A stretch of 64,000 bases of DNA from assembly GCF_011007365.1 (NCBI RefSeq), contig NZ_WFKM01000002.1, positions 310,001-374,000 on the forward strand, given 5' to 3'. This DNA is from Sphingobacterium sp. xlx-96 (GTDB lineage: Bacteria > Bacteroidota > Bacteroidia > Sphingobacteriales > Sphingobacteriaceae). Shown here piece after piece: positions 10,315-19,003 of the stretch (positions within the stretch are counted from its first letter, which is position 1; each line of letters opens with the position of its first letter). Position numbers and translations under genes: made by a program. The notes beneath the pieces are model-generated. The model did not search any database. It was given only the letters and a program-made list of their open reading frames with translations, and had not been told where the DNA came from.

Positions 10315-10350
10315 CAAACTTAGATAAAATGCTTTATAATCACGAATACG
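10315..10350 (-). promoter_or_regulatory. promoter of porD-recN, copy A of a shared 36-bp module
   Basis: Read on the minus strand, this carries a TAAGTTTG box (fits the Bacteroidota -7 consensus TAnnTTTG) at 10315-10322, and TTCG in the -33 place, 20 nt upstream. The spacer contains a dyad ATAAA-GCAT-TTTAT. The box ends 20 nt before the porD ATG. The whole module, including the spacer, recurs upstream of the genes at 40372 and 63114. Confidence 0.75.
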
Positions 10351-10454
10351 AATTAGAAATAATCAGGTTAGAATTAATAAGAGGCACGCTCAAAATAAAG
10401 TAAGAAACACAAAATCTACCTTAAATATCGACGGAAAACAATATGTTTGTATTC

Positions 10455-11093
10455 ATGGCAGACTTTAGCAAACAACTCAGTAAATATATGCCCGAAGCTG
10501 CGGCTCCAATCATATCGCAATGGATCAATGATACCTCCTGCCGATTTAAAGTAAGCCGCAGCCGTAAAACTAAACTCGGAGATTATAGAGCTCCTTTCAG
10601 AGGTAGTCCTCATCAGATTACGGTAAACCATGACCTTAACCCATACTCTTTTTTAATCACGAGTATCCATGAATTTGCTCACCTAAAGACTTATCAAGAT
10701 TATAAAAGCACGGTAAAACCACATGGCGCAGAGTGGAAACAAAACTTCGTAAACCTGATACAGCCTTTTATCAAGCTTTCCATATTTCCAAGTGACATTC
10801 TAATGGCGATATCGTCGTATATGAATAATCCTGCAGCTTCATCCTGCACAGATCTAACACTCTACCGAGCCTTAAAAAAATACGACAGCAAAGTCCTTGC
10901 TGAAGATGCAACTGTAGTGGAAGATCTCCCCTTAGATGCCATATTTGTATTAGAAAACGGAAGAAAGTTTAAAAAGATGGAAAAAGTCAGAAAACGCTAT
11001 AAATGTTTAGAAATCGCTACAAATAAAATATACCTGTTCCATCCAATTGCCGAAGTATTTATTAGCGAAGAAGAAACCATCATGATTTACTAA
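10455..11093 (+). CDS. SprT-like zinc metallopeptidase-domain protein
   Basis: This 212-residue protein has the SprT-type zinc motif HEFAH (His72, Glu73, His76) followed by a possible third ligand in KPHGAEW (His90). The first 70 residues resemble the SprT-like fold leading into the motif. The C-terminal 100 residues, rich in charged residues, have no family I recognise. SprT/Spartan relatives cut DNA-protein crosslinks in some organisms; whether this one does is unknown. ATG at 10455 (MADFSKQL) is preferred over 10443, whose extra residues add nothing conserved. It is transcribed divergently from porD. Confidence 0.8.
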   Translation: MADFSKQLSKYMPEAAAPIISQWINDTSCRFKVSRSRKTKLGDYRAPFRGSPHQITVNHDLNPYSFLITSIHEFAHLKTYQDYKSTVKPHGAEWKQNFVNLIQPFIKLSIFPSDILMAISSYMNNPAASSCTDLTLYRALKKYDSKVLAEDATVVEDLPLDAIFVLENGRKFKKMEKVRKRYKCLEIATNKIYLFHPIAEVFISEEETIMIY

Positions 11094-11250
11094 AACCAAA
11101 CAGGGTGAATAAATCTGATAGCTTAATCACCTAAAAAAACAAACCGCGCTTCCGAGCTCATGAAATAATTGTATATGGATGAAAAAAAACTGTACTTTTA
11201 AGGTCAAACCGACCTGCTCTCTGGCCGGTCAAGAAGTAGTTATTAGACAG

Positions 11251-12915
11251 ATGAAAACACAACTATTTACGATCTTATCAGCATCTATCCTATCGGTGAG
11301 CTGTATACAGAACAATAAGAATACGACGCATAGTCAAGACAGCATTGATAGTACCGCCATAGCCGCTATTAGTGCGGATAGTTATGCAAAAAATGTTGCG
11401 ACTCTATCTTCGGATGAATTTGAAGGTAGAAAGCCCTTTACAAAAGGAGATACGCTTACAGTCAATTACATCGAGAGTCAGTTTAAAGATCTGGGGTTAC
11501 AACCGGGAAATGGGACATCCTTTTTCCAAGAGGTGCCGATGGTCGAGATTTCTTCCAAGCCAACCACTCCCACACTAACTCTCAAAGGAGAGAAAGGATC
11601 TTTATCGGTGCAATATCTCGACGATTATGTCATCGGTACACGCCGTTTAGAAGAACAGATTAACATAGCCTCCACCGACTTGGTGTTTGCAGGCTTTGGG
11701 ATTGTAGCACCAGAATACAAATGGAACGATTATGAAAACCTGGATGTAAAAGGCAAAACCGTTGTTGTATTAGCATCCGATCCTGGTCATTATGACAAAA
11801 ATCTTTTTAAAGCCGACACCATGACCTACTATGGTCGCTGGACCTACAAATTTGAAGAGGCAGGAAGGCAGGGAGCCGCCGGGGTATTAATCATACACGA
11901 CACCAAGGCTGCCAGCTACGGCTGGGACGTCGTACGTACAGGATGGAGCGGCCCACAAATGGATCTAGACAACAAAGAGAAGGGCGAACCTAAAGCCCAA
12001 TATGAAGGCTGGATCTCCGCTAATACTGCGCAACGTCTGTTTAAATTAGCAGGGATCAGTAATGAAGTTGTTGAATCCGCTAAAAAACCAGGGTTTAAAG
12101 CGGTACCGTTAGCCATCTCGACTTCCATCCAACTTAAAAACAGCTTTAAATACGCTAAATCAAACAATGTAATTGCAAAAATAGAAGGTACCAAAAGACC
12201 TGACGAAACCATTATCTATACAGCGCATTGGGATCATTTGGGCATTGGCGAATCTGTCAACGGAGACTCCATTTATAATGGCGCAGTAGATAATGCCGCT
12301 GGTGTAGCCGCTTTATTTGAAATTGCGAAAGCTTTTCAGGCAGCGAAAGTAAAACCTGAACGTACCATCGTTTTTATGGCGGTCACCGCAGAAGAACAGG
12401 GCTTGCTAGGATCAGCTTATTACAGCAATAACCCAATATATCCAATAAACAAGACCGCAGCAAATTTAAATATGGACGCATTTAGCCCTCTAGGAGAGAC
12501 TAAAGATGTATCCATCGTAGGTTTTGGCCAGTCAGAGATCGACGACTATGTAGTCCGGTCGGCACACAAATTCGGAAGGATCGTACATGGAGAGAGCAAT
12601 CCGACATCTGGTGGTTTTTACCGGTCAGATCACTTCAACTTCGTAAAGAAAGGAATACCAGGCTTATTTATGGGGAGCGGAAGCGAATTGATTTCAAATG
12701 ATACTGTTGCTATCGCCAACAGAAAAAAGGCCTTAACAGGAAAATACCACACACCTGCCGACCAACTGGATGAGAACTGGGACTTTGAAGGCATAATGGC
12801 TGATATTAAATTATTTTTTGATGTAGGCTACAGTCTAAGTTTGGAAAAAACATTTCCACAATTCAAAATAATGTCAGAATTTCGTGAGCTAGGTGAGAAG
12901 CGCACCGCAAAGTAG
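11251..12915 (+). CDS. M28-family zinc metallopeptidase lipoprotein
   Basis: This 554-residue lipoprotein is predicted to be an aminopeptidase or carboxypeptidase with two zinc ions. Translation from ATG 11251 gives a signal peptide with lipobox SVSC. The longer frame from 11179 would bury that signal, and a TTG-N21-TACTTTTA promoter-like element ends at 11200. A PA-type insert lies around residues 130-260. The M28 zinc ligands and catalytic residues are visible as HWDH, DNAAG, AEEQGLLGS, LNMDAF and the late SDHFNF with His. Substrate is unknown; the enzyme probably degrades peptides in the periplasm or at the outer membrane. Confidence 0.92.
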   Translation: MKTQLFTILSASILSVSCIQNNKNTTHSQDSIDSTAIAAISADSYAKNVATLSSDEFEGRKPFTKGDTLTVNYIESQFKDLGLQPGNGTSFFQEVPMVEISSKPTTPTLTLKGEKGSLSVQYLDDYVIGTRRLEEQINIASTDLVFAGFGIVAPEYKWNDYENLDVKGKTVVVLASDPGHYDKNLFKADTMTYYGRWTYKFEEAGRQGAAGVLIIHDTKAASYGWDVVRTGWSGPQMDLDNKEKGEPKAQYEGWISANTAQRLFKLAGISNEVVESAKKPGFKAVPLAISTSIQLKNSFKYAKSNNVIAKIEGTKRPDETIIYTAHWDHLGIGESVNGDSIYNGAVDNAAGVAALFEIAKAFQAAKVKPERTIVFMAVTAEEQGLLGSAYYSNNPIYPINKTAANLNMDAFSPLGETKDVSIVGFGQSEIDDYVVRSAHKFGRIVHGESNPTSGGFYRSDHFNFVKKGIPGLFMGSGSELISNDTVAIANRKKALTGKYHTPADQLDENWDFEGIMADIKLFFDVGYSLSLEKTFPQFKIMSEFRELGEKRTAK

Positions 12916-12985
12916 TACTTTTACGAAATCGGGACCTTGCACGGAGAAGAGAAATAAAAAAAGAGAGAAATTAAATAAATAAATC

Positions 12986-13411
12986 ATGTTAACAGGAATG
13001 AAACACTTACACTCTACCTTAGCCATCATCTTATTAATTGCTTTGGTTATTTCTATTGTAATTACAGCAATCAATTATTTCAAAGCGAAACCTTACAACC
13101 GCAAAATAGCTTTAATCGGATTTATCAGTGCGCACCTTCAGCTATTGATCGGTCTAGTTTACTTTTTCACGCTTAAATACCACACCATGTTTTCAGGGAG
13201 TGTTATGAAAAGCCCGGAGCTACGGTTTAAGATAATTGAACATCCAGTGACAATGCTGATTGCAATAGTTCTGATTACCATTGGATATTCCAAAGCGAAA
13301 AAAGCAAAAGAAGACTATGCTGCGAACCAAAAGGTTTTCATTATGTACACTATAGGATTGATACTTATATTAAGTAGAATACCTTGGTCCACTTGGTCTA
13401 TTTTAAATTAA
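12986..13411 (+). CDS. small four-helix integral membrane protein
   Basis: This 141-residue protein has four predicted membrane helices (about 11-30, 41-63, 87-107 and 118-136) and short loops. Histidines occur in the first helix region (His7, His9) and at the start of helix 2 (HLQ). Similar Bacteroidota proteins are often labelled cytochrome b-like, but I see no firm haem-binding pair. It follows the M28 gene by 70 nt and ends just before a strong hairpin. Function is unknown. Confidence 0.75.
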   Translation: MLTGMKHLHSTLAIILLIALVISIVITAINYFKAKPYNRKIALIGFISAHLQLLIGLVYFFTLKYHTMFSGSVMKSPELRFKIIEHPVTMLIAIVLITIGYSKAKKAKEDYAANQKVFIMYTIGLILILSRIPWSTWSILN

Positions 13412-13412
13412 G

Positions 13413-13459
13413 AGAACTTTCATGCTTGCTGGTGGATCAACAGCAAGCATGAAAGTTCT
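13413..13459. terminator. perfect 19-bp inverted repeat after the membrane-protein gene
   Basis: Arms 13413-13431 and 13441-13459 are exact reverse complements (left arm starts AGAACTTTCATGC) around a 9-nt loop. It begins one base after the stop codon at 13411. No long T-run follows on either strand, so it is an unusual terminator or an RNA-stabilising hairpin. Confidence 0.7.
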
Positions 13460-13540
13460 TGATTTCCATTAAACCGAACGAAGAGAACTCATTGATGCCT
13501 TGAATTATAATGTCGAATCAATAATACGGACACTTTCAGA

Positions 13541-13576
13541 AAAAAAGGCATCATAAATAGATTCGATGCCTTTTTT
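13541..13576. terminator. bidirectional intrinsic terminator between convergent genes
   Basis: Stem AAAAAAGGCATC (13541-13552) pairs with GATGCCTTTTTT (13565-13576), giving A/T tails on both sides. It serves the membrane-protein gene from the left and the MuiA-like gene from the right. Confidence 0.85.
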
Positions 13577-13583
13577 CTTAGCC

Positions 13584-15191
13584 TTAATTAAAACTGATCA
13601 CCTTATCTTTAGGTGACTTCACCAAATAGCTTATTCGATAAGTCTGCGTTTCATTCGGCTTCACCCGTAGCATCCAAGTCACAACGCCCGTTTCCGTATT
13701 AACCTTCCCGGCTGTTGTCTCTAGCAGCTCTACTTCAATAGATTTATCCGTTGAAATCGGATATTGATCCTTTAACAGAATATCCACATCATTAGACTTA
13801 TTATTTCTGACTTTAATTTCATAGGTAAAGATCTGTTTTTTAGAACTACCTGAAATCTGTGTACTTTTTTGATCCATTATACGTTCTCTTTTTATAGAGA
13901 TTCCCTTATCTCTCCCCAGACTTAGGTTCAGGGTATCTGTAGTCACATTGGGATTGATATAAGACTTACCCACAAACATGTTCTCGAAAGAGATATTCGC
14001 CTCACCCGGTATCAGATTTAACTTCTGAAAATCAGTTATTTCAGCCATTAAGAAAGCATCCTTATCTAATTTAGGAACAGCATAATATTTAAATATCGCT
14101 GGCTGCGTAAACTCCTTCAAGGCAACGCTATGTGGCTGACCATTCGATAGAATGGTATAAGGGACTTCTATATCGAAGGTTGTACTCAACTGGTTTTCAA
14201 CCATAGAAATAGACGGAGTAGCCAATTCACCAACGGTAACTTCATCCATGACAGCAACTCCTCTTATGGCTTTCGCATCCAAGCTCTGTATTTTATTCTG
14301 TACACGATTCTGTACCGTAAGAGTAGTAAACATCTCATCTTCTATATTACGGACTACAGCATAAGAAGGCAATAAAACAGGCGCAGTCCCCCCTACCGCT
14401 GGATTACCAGTGGATAAAATTAATTTCGCATTTCTCCAATCCACACCTGAGCTTTGCGACACACCCGCTTTATAAAACATCTTCAATGGAGCGGATACTG
14501 AAGTTGCTTTCAGGTCATAATAAGCTTGCCAATGTGCAGAGCGTGTCATATAACGTACCTCTAAAGCGACACTGCCACTACGCCCTGAATTGACTTGCAA
14601 CCTTAACTGACCACCACTACCTACGTAGGTACGTAACGCCTCTTGAAACCGAACGATCTTTTTATCAAGTTCAGCTATTTCTTTGTTCAACGTAGAAATT
14701 TCTTTATTAAGATTCACAGACTTGATCTGATAATAATCGACTAACTTGGATAAATCTCCAATATCAATCTTTCCATCTCCACCTCCCAACAAGTCATTAT
14801 TGGTTAAGATCTGTAGTGCACCTTTAGCAGCATTCAGCTTGTTGTACACACTCTCTCGATCTACAGCCAGCAGATCCAATGAATCCTTTAGCTTTTGATG
14901 TGAAGGGTTTGTGATCTGAGATTCCTCTGCACTTGTCTTCACGATCGATAATACAGAAACATGATCAGGGCCACTAATTTGGACATTCCGTTCGTCTAGA
15001 TCATTTGCAACATTACTGATAATCAAATCACTACTCCCTGATGGCAACAGAACCTGAAATTTATTTAATACTTGAGCTCCGTTCGCATAAACGGTCACTT
15101 CCTTTACTTCTGCATTTGTACTGACTTTATGCTGTGCAGTACTGTATAGTACCGAACTGAGAAGCGAAAAACAAAAAAACAACTTTTTCAT
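13584..15191 (-). CDS. MuiA-family protein (DUF4140/DUF4139)
   Basis: This 535-residue exported protein belongs to the group named after mucoidy inhibitor MuiA. It has a signal peptide ending near STAQ (residue 20) and an N-terminal DUF4140 domain with EVTVYANGAQVLNKFQ. A coiled coil follows (about 105-185; repeated KEI.ELDKKIV heptads), then a DUF4139 domain with RYMTRSAHWQAYYDL and a beta-rich C-terminus ending in QTYRISYLVKSP. The biochemical role of the family is not established. It is monocistronic, with an intrinsic terminator right after its stop. Confidence 0.9.
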   Translation of the reverse strand: MKKLFFCFSLLSSVLYSTAQHKVSTNAEVKEVTVYANGAQVLNKFQVLLPSGSSDLIISNVANDLDERNVQISGPDHVSVLSIVKTSAEESQITNPSHQKLKDSLDLLAVDRESVYNKLNAAKGALQILTNNDLLGGGDGKIDIGDLSKLVDYYQIKSVNLNKEISTLNKEIAELDKKIVRFQEALRTYVGSGGQLRLQVNSGRSGSVALEVRYMTRSAHWQAYYDLKATSVSAPLKMFYKAGVSQSSGVDWRNAKLILSTGNPAVGGTAPVLLPSYAVVRNIEDEMFTTLTVQNRVQNKIQSLDAKAIRGVAVMDEVTVGELATPSISMVENQLSTTFDIEVPYTILSNGQPHSVALKEFTQPAIFKYYAVPKLDKDAFLMAEITDFQKLNLIPGEANISFENMFVGKSYINPNVTTDTLNLSLGRDKGISIKRERIMDQKSTQISGSSKKQIFTYEIKVRNNKSNDVDILLKDQYPISTDKSIEVELLETTAGKVNTETGVVTWMLRVKPNETQTYRISYLVKSPKDKVISFN

Positions 15192-15356
15192 ATATTATTA
15201 TACTTATTAATTTAAATGTTTTCAATCCATGATTTTCATACGGATGCAGTATTACATAAAATTCCATAGTTAACAACAATTAAAAATGCAAATAATACCC
15301 CTAAATATTCAAAATTCACTACCTTTACCCATAAACATTATGATATTTAATTAAAG

Positions 15357-16205
15357 ATGAGTGTAGATATTAACAATCTCGAGCAAGTTGCTTCTCAGGT
15401 AAGACGTGATATTGTACGTATGGTACATGCATGTCAATCGGGTCACCCAGGAGGGTCTTTAGGATGTACAGACTATTTTGTAGCACTGTATTTTCATGCA
15501 ATGAAACATGATACTTCATTTAAAATGGATGGAAAAAATGAAGATCTATTTTTCTTATCCAACGGACATATCTCTCCAGTGTTTTATAGTACATTAGCTA
15601 GAGTCGGTTATTTCCCTGTTAGTGAATTAGCTACTTTTCGTAAGCTCAACACTCGTCTTCAAGGACACCCCACCACACATGAACACCTCCCTGGTATAAG
15701 GGTTGCTTCTGGATCACTAGGTCAGGGTCTATCCGTAGCTATAGGGGCAGCGCAAGCTAAAAAATTAAACAACGACAACCGTTTGGTATATGTATTAATG
15801 GGAGATGGAGAGCTTCAAGAAGGTCAGGTTTGGGAAGCGGCAATGTACGCTCCTCACAACAAAGTAGATAATATCATTGCTACAGTCGACTACAATGGTG
15901 CGCAGATCGATGGCCCGACCAATCAAGTACTATCCTTAGGCAACCTAAGAGCAAAATGGGAGGCTTTTGGATGGGACGTTCTGGAAATAGAAAAAGGAAA
16001 CGATATGGCATCTGTAATAGCTGGTCTAGAAGAAGCCAAATCCCGTACCGGTAAAGGAAAGCCTGTCGTTATATTATTGCATACACAGATGGGATTTGGA
16101 GTAGACTACATGATGGGCACTCATAAATGGCACGGTGCAGCACCTAATAATGAACAATTAGAGTCTGCTTTAGACCAAATTCCGAGAACAATCGGTGATT
16201 ACTAA
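15357..16205 (+). CDS. transketolase, N-terminal (TPP-binding) subunit
   Basis: This 282-residue protein covers the thiamine-diphosphate-binding half of transketolase. It has the conserved GHPGGSLG near residue 28, GHP(T)THEH, and the TPP motif GDGELQEGQVWEAA ending in DYNG near residue 180. Full-length transketolases are about 660 residues; here the pyrimidine-binding half is a separate gene 34 nt downstream, a known split arrangement in many Bacteroidota. Together they interconvert sugar phosphates in the non-oxidative pentose phosphate pathway. TACCTTTA at 15320-15327 is a possible -7 box. Confidence 0.95.
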   Translation: MSVDINNLEQVASQVRRDIVRMVHACQSGHPGGSLGCTDYFVALYFHAMKHDTSFKMDGKNEDLFFLSNGHISPVFYSTLARVGYFPVSELATFRKLNTRLQGHPTTHEHLPGIRVASGSLGQGLSVAIGAAQAKKLNNDNRLVYVLMGDGELQEGQVWEAAMYAPHNKVDNIIATVDYNGAQIDGPTNQVLSLGNLRAKWEAFGWDVLEIEKGNDMASVIAGLEEAKSRTGKGKPVVILLHTQMGFGVDYMMGTHKWHGAAPNNEQLESALDQIPRTIGDY

Positions 16206-16239
16206 TATTTCCTATCCAAAAACTTAATACTGCTAAAAA

Positions 16240-17193
16240 ATGAAAAAATATACTTTCACAGAATCTAAAGATACTCGCTCCGGCTTCGGAGCTGGCCTTT
16301 TAGAGGCTGGAAAAACTAACGATAATGTGGTGGCATTATGCGCCGATTTAATTGGCTCCCTTAAAATGGAAGCCTTTATCAAAGAGTTCCCCGAACGCTT
16401 CTTTCAAATTGGTATTGCAGAAGCAAATATGATGGGTATTGCTGCCGGTCTTACCATTGGCGGAAAAATCCCTTTTACAGGAACATTTGCAAACTTCTCT
16501 ACAGGGCGTGTTTATGATCAGATTAGACAATCTATCGCGTACTCAGATAAAAACGTAAAAATATGCGCTTCCCATGCTGGTCTTACTTTGGGAGAGGACG
16601 GAGCTACGCATCAAATCCTAGAAGATATCGGATTAATGAAAATGCTCCCAGGAATGACTGTTATAAACACTTGTGATTATAACCAGACAAAAGCAGCTAC
16701 TATTGCTTTAGTCAATCATCAGGGACCTGTCTATTTACGTTTTGGCCGTCCTGTCGTTCCTAACTTTACTCCTGCTGATCAAACTTTTGAGATTGGTAAA
16801 GCCATTATGCTAAATGAAGGAACTGACGTAACTATTATCGCTACCGGACACCTTGTATGGGAAGCCATTCAAGCGGGCGAAGAGTTGGAAAAATTAGGTA
16901 TCAATGCAGAGATCATCAATATCCACACAATTAAGCCACTGGATGAGGAAGCAATTCTTAAATCAGCAGCAAAAACAGGTTGTATAGTAACGGCTGAAGA
17001 ACATAATCGCTTAGGTGGTCTTGGCGACAGTGTAGCACAAGTGCTCGCACAAAAACTGCCAACCCCACAAGAATACGTCGCCGTAAATGATAGCTTCGGA
17101 GAGTCCGGTACACCTGCTCAGTTAATGGAAAAATACGGGTTAAATGCCAATAGCATTGTGGCTGCGGCACGTAAAGCTATTAGTAGAAAATAA
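16240..17193 (+). CDS. transketolase, C-terminal subunit
   Basis: This 317-residue partner of the preceding gene contains the pyrimidine-binding domain, with the catalytic Glu in [15 protein letters not shown] near residue 67 and the conserved [12 protein letters not shown] segment near 125. The C-terminal transketolase domain has VYLRFGRP and the late [12 protein letters not shown]. Its TAA stop is immediately followed by the ATG of an ECF sigma factor with no gap, so the two are almost certainly on one transcript. Confidence 0.95.
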   Translation: MKKYTFTESKDTRSGFGAGLLEAGKTNDNVVALCADLIGSLKMEAFIKEFPERFFQIGIAEANMMGIAAGLTIGGKIPFTGTFANFSTGRVYDQIRQSIAYSDKNVKICASHAGLTLGEDGATHQILEDIGLMKMLPGMTVINTCDYNQTKAATIALVNHQGPVYLRFGRPVVPNFTPADQTFEIGKAIMLNEGTDVTIIATGHLVWEAIQAGEELEKLGINAEIINIHTIKPLDEEAILKSAAKTGCIVTAEEHNRLGGLGDSVAQVLAQKLPTPQEYVAVNDSFGESGTPAQLMEKYGLNANSIVAAARKAISRK

Positions 17194-17739
17194 ATGGAAG
17201 ACGCGCAAATCATTTCTATGTTTGCAGATGAACGCACGCGAGAAGCAGCGTTCAGTCATTTGTTAAAAAAATACCAACAGAAAATATATTGGCACGTCAG
17301 ACGCATGGTTATTGACCATGACGATGCGGATGACGTGACCCAAGATATTTTTATAAAAGTATGGCGCAACCTGGAAAAGTTTAGAGAAGATTCGCAGCTG
17401 TATACTTGGTTGTATCGTATAGCGACAAATGAATGCATCACTTTTTTAAATAAGAAAAAGCAAAAGTATAACATCTCTTTGGATGAAGACAGTTCATCGT
17501 ACTTATCGGAAACCTTAGCCGACACGAGTTATTTCAATGGGGATAAAGCGCAGATGAAGTTACAACAAGCGCTTCTGACTCTTCCTGAAAAACAACGATT
17601 GGTCTTCAATATGAAATATTTTGAAGACTTAAAATACGATGAAATATCCCAAATTCTAGGAACAAGCGTAGGAGCTCTGAAAGCATCGTACCACTTAGCT
17701 GTAAAGAAAGTCGAATCTTTTTTTAACAACAACGATTAA
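17194..17739 (+). CDS. ECF-type RNA polymerase sigma factor
   Basis: This 181-residue sigma factor has region 2 with HDDADDVTQDIFIKVWRNL (DDVTQD.F pattern) near residues 45-62, and region 4 with LPEKQRLVFNMKYFEDLKYDEI leading into the ILGTSVGALKASYHLAVKK helix-turn-helix. It starts on the base after the transketolase stop. The next gene encodes a single-pass membrane protein and the one after it a small exported protein, the layout of a sigma, anti-sigma and periplasmic-sensor cassette. It is separate from the FecI/FecR system at 6976. Confidence 0.93.
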   Translation: MEDAQIISMFADERTREAAFSHLLKKYQQKIYWHVRRMVIDHDDADDVTQDIFIKVWRNLEKFREDSQLYTWLYRIATNECITFLNKKKQKYNISLDEDSSSYLSETLADTSYFNGDKAQMKLQQALLTLPEKQRLVFNMKYFEDLKYDEISQILGTSVGALKASYHLAVKKVESFFNNND

Positions 17740-17772
17740 ACCTTTTCATCGAAAAAGCATCTATATTAGACC

Positions 17773-18555
17773 ATGAAGGAAAAAGATACACATAACGAGC
17801 CCATAGGAAGAAATAAACTTCCGGATTCACTACGTGTCACACCTTTTTCTACTCCAGAAAATTTCTTCGGTGTACAGCAGCAATCGATTGTAGCGCAATT
17901 GACTATTGAGAAGTGCAAATTAAACGCAGACTCGACTACTTATCCTGTACCGGATCACTATTTTGATCAATTGGAAGAGCAGATCTTATCAAAAGTATCA
18001 GAAAGCAAACTTAAGAATCAGACGGCTACGTTAGATTACCAAGTCCCCGATGGATATTTTGAGACGCTGGAGCACTCGATTCAGAGTAGGCTAGCAGAAA
18101 ATAAACTTCAAGACGCGGTCTCTGACACAGGTTTTAATGTTCCTCAAGATTACTTTGAATCCTTAACTGATACTATCAAAAAGGCAACAAAGCAACTGGA
18201 TAATGAAAATCCTGAAAACACAACTATTATTTCTTTTTCGGAGCGAAAAAAATGGTTCAGCTACGCTTCTACCGCTGCCGTAGTGTTTCTAATAGGTATT
18301 GGTTCGTATTTCGCTGTACAAAAAGACGCTACCGCACCGGCCATTACTGAACCTGATTTACAAGCGAACAGTGCGAAGGTTAATTTACATGATGTAAGTA
18401 ACGAGGAAATACTCGACTACCTTGCACAGGTTTCTGAAGGAGAAGATCTAATCCATCTTACAAAATTTGTAGAGAATGAAACCTCCAGTCAGAATAAAAT
18501 TGACAAAAGAATAGACGACGAGGATATAAAAGAATATTTAAATTACATGTTATAA
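17773..18555 (+). CDS. single-pass membrane protein with VPxxYFexL repeats, probable anti-sigma partner
   Basis: This 260-residue protein has a long cytoplasmic N-terminus, one membrane helix (about 161-182) and a short acidic periplasmic tail. The N-terminal half holds imperfect repeats at 32-residue spacing: TPENFF (27-32), VPDHYFDQLEEQI (59-71), VPDGYFETLEHSI (91-103) and VPQDYFESLTDTI (123-135). Such proteins commonly follow ECF sigma genes in Bacteroidota and are labelled anti-sigma-like, but no zinc-binding HxxxCxxC motif is present. The role as sigma regulator is inferred from position and topology. Its stop overlaps the next start (TAATG). Confidence 0.75.
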   Translation: MKEKDTHNEPIGRNKLPDSLRVTPFSTPENFFGVQQQSIVAQLTIEKCKLNADSTTYPVPDHYFDQLEEQILSKVSESKLKNQTATLDYQVPDGYFETLEHSIQSRLAENKLQDAVSDTGFNVPQDYFESLTDTIKKATKQLDNENPENTTIISFSERKKWFSYASTAAVVFLIGIGSYFAVQKDATAPAITEPDLQANSAKVNLHDVSNEEILDYLAQVSEGEDLIHLTKFVENETSSQNKIDKRIDDEDIKEYLNYML

Positions 18556-18989
18556 TGTTACGATTAAAGTATATTTTAACCACATTTTCACTAATATTCA
18601 TTTTACACATAGCATCATTTGCCCAGCAAAATAACTTTGAAGCTATTGAAAGTGAAAAAATAGCCTATATCACTAAAGAGCTAAAAATAACACCAAGTGA
18701 AGCACAAAAATTCTTCCCTATATATAATAAATACACCGAGCAATTAAGGGATTTAAAAAAAGCTAAACGCGGAGGAACACCACAGCAAGCAAACTCTTTT
18801 AATGGTGGAAGGCGCGATGTAATTGCTTTTGACGCTAAAGAAGTAGAGATAAAGAAACAATGCAGAGAAGAATTTGCGAAAGTAATCGGACAAGCTCGCG
18901 CCTCTCAATTTTTTCAGGTCGAAGAAGATTTTAATGATTTACTACGAAGCACTCTTCAAGAGCGACAAAATAAAGGCAGAAGAAGATAA
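18555..18989 (+). CDS. small exported protein, 'sensor of ECF-type sigma factor' type
   Basis: This 144-residue protein has a signal peptide ending near SFAQQ (residue 25) and then a mostly helical, basic protein with EKIAYITKELKITPSEAQKF followed by FPIYNKYTEQLR. The pattern recalls the LTxxQ helices of Spy/CpxP-like periplasmic proteins, though I cannot show homology. Translational coupling to the preceding gene is likely, because ATG overlaps the upstream TAA by one base. The C-terminus is rich in Arg/Lys (ERQNKGRRR). Confidence 0.75.
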   Translation: MLRLKYILTTFSLIFILHIASFAQQNNFEAIESEKIAYITKELKITPSEAQKFFPIYNKYTEQLRDLKKAKRGGTPQQANSFNGGRRDVIAFDAKEVEIKKQCREEFAKVIGQARASQFFQVEEDFNDLLRSTLQERQNKGRRR

Positions 18990-19003
18990 ATTCATACTGA
19001 CCT

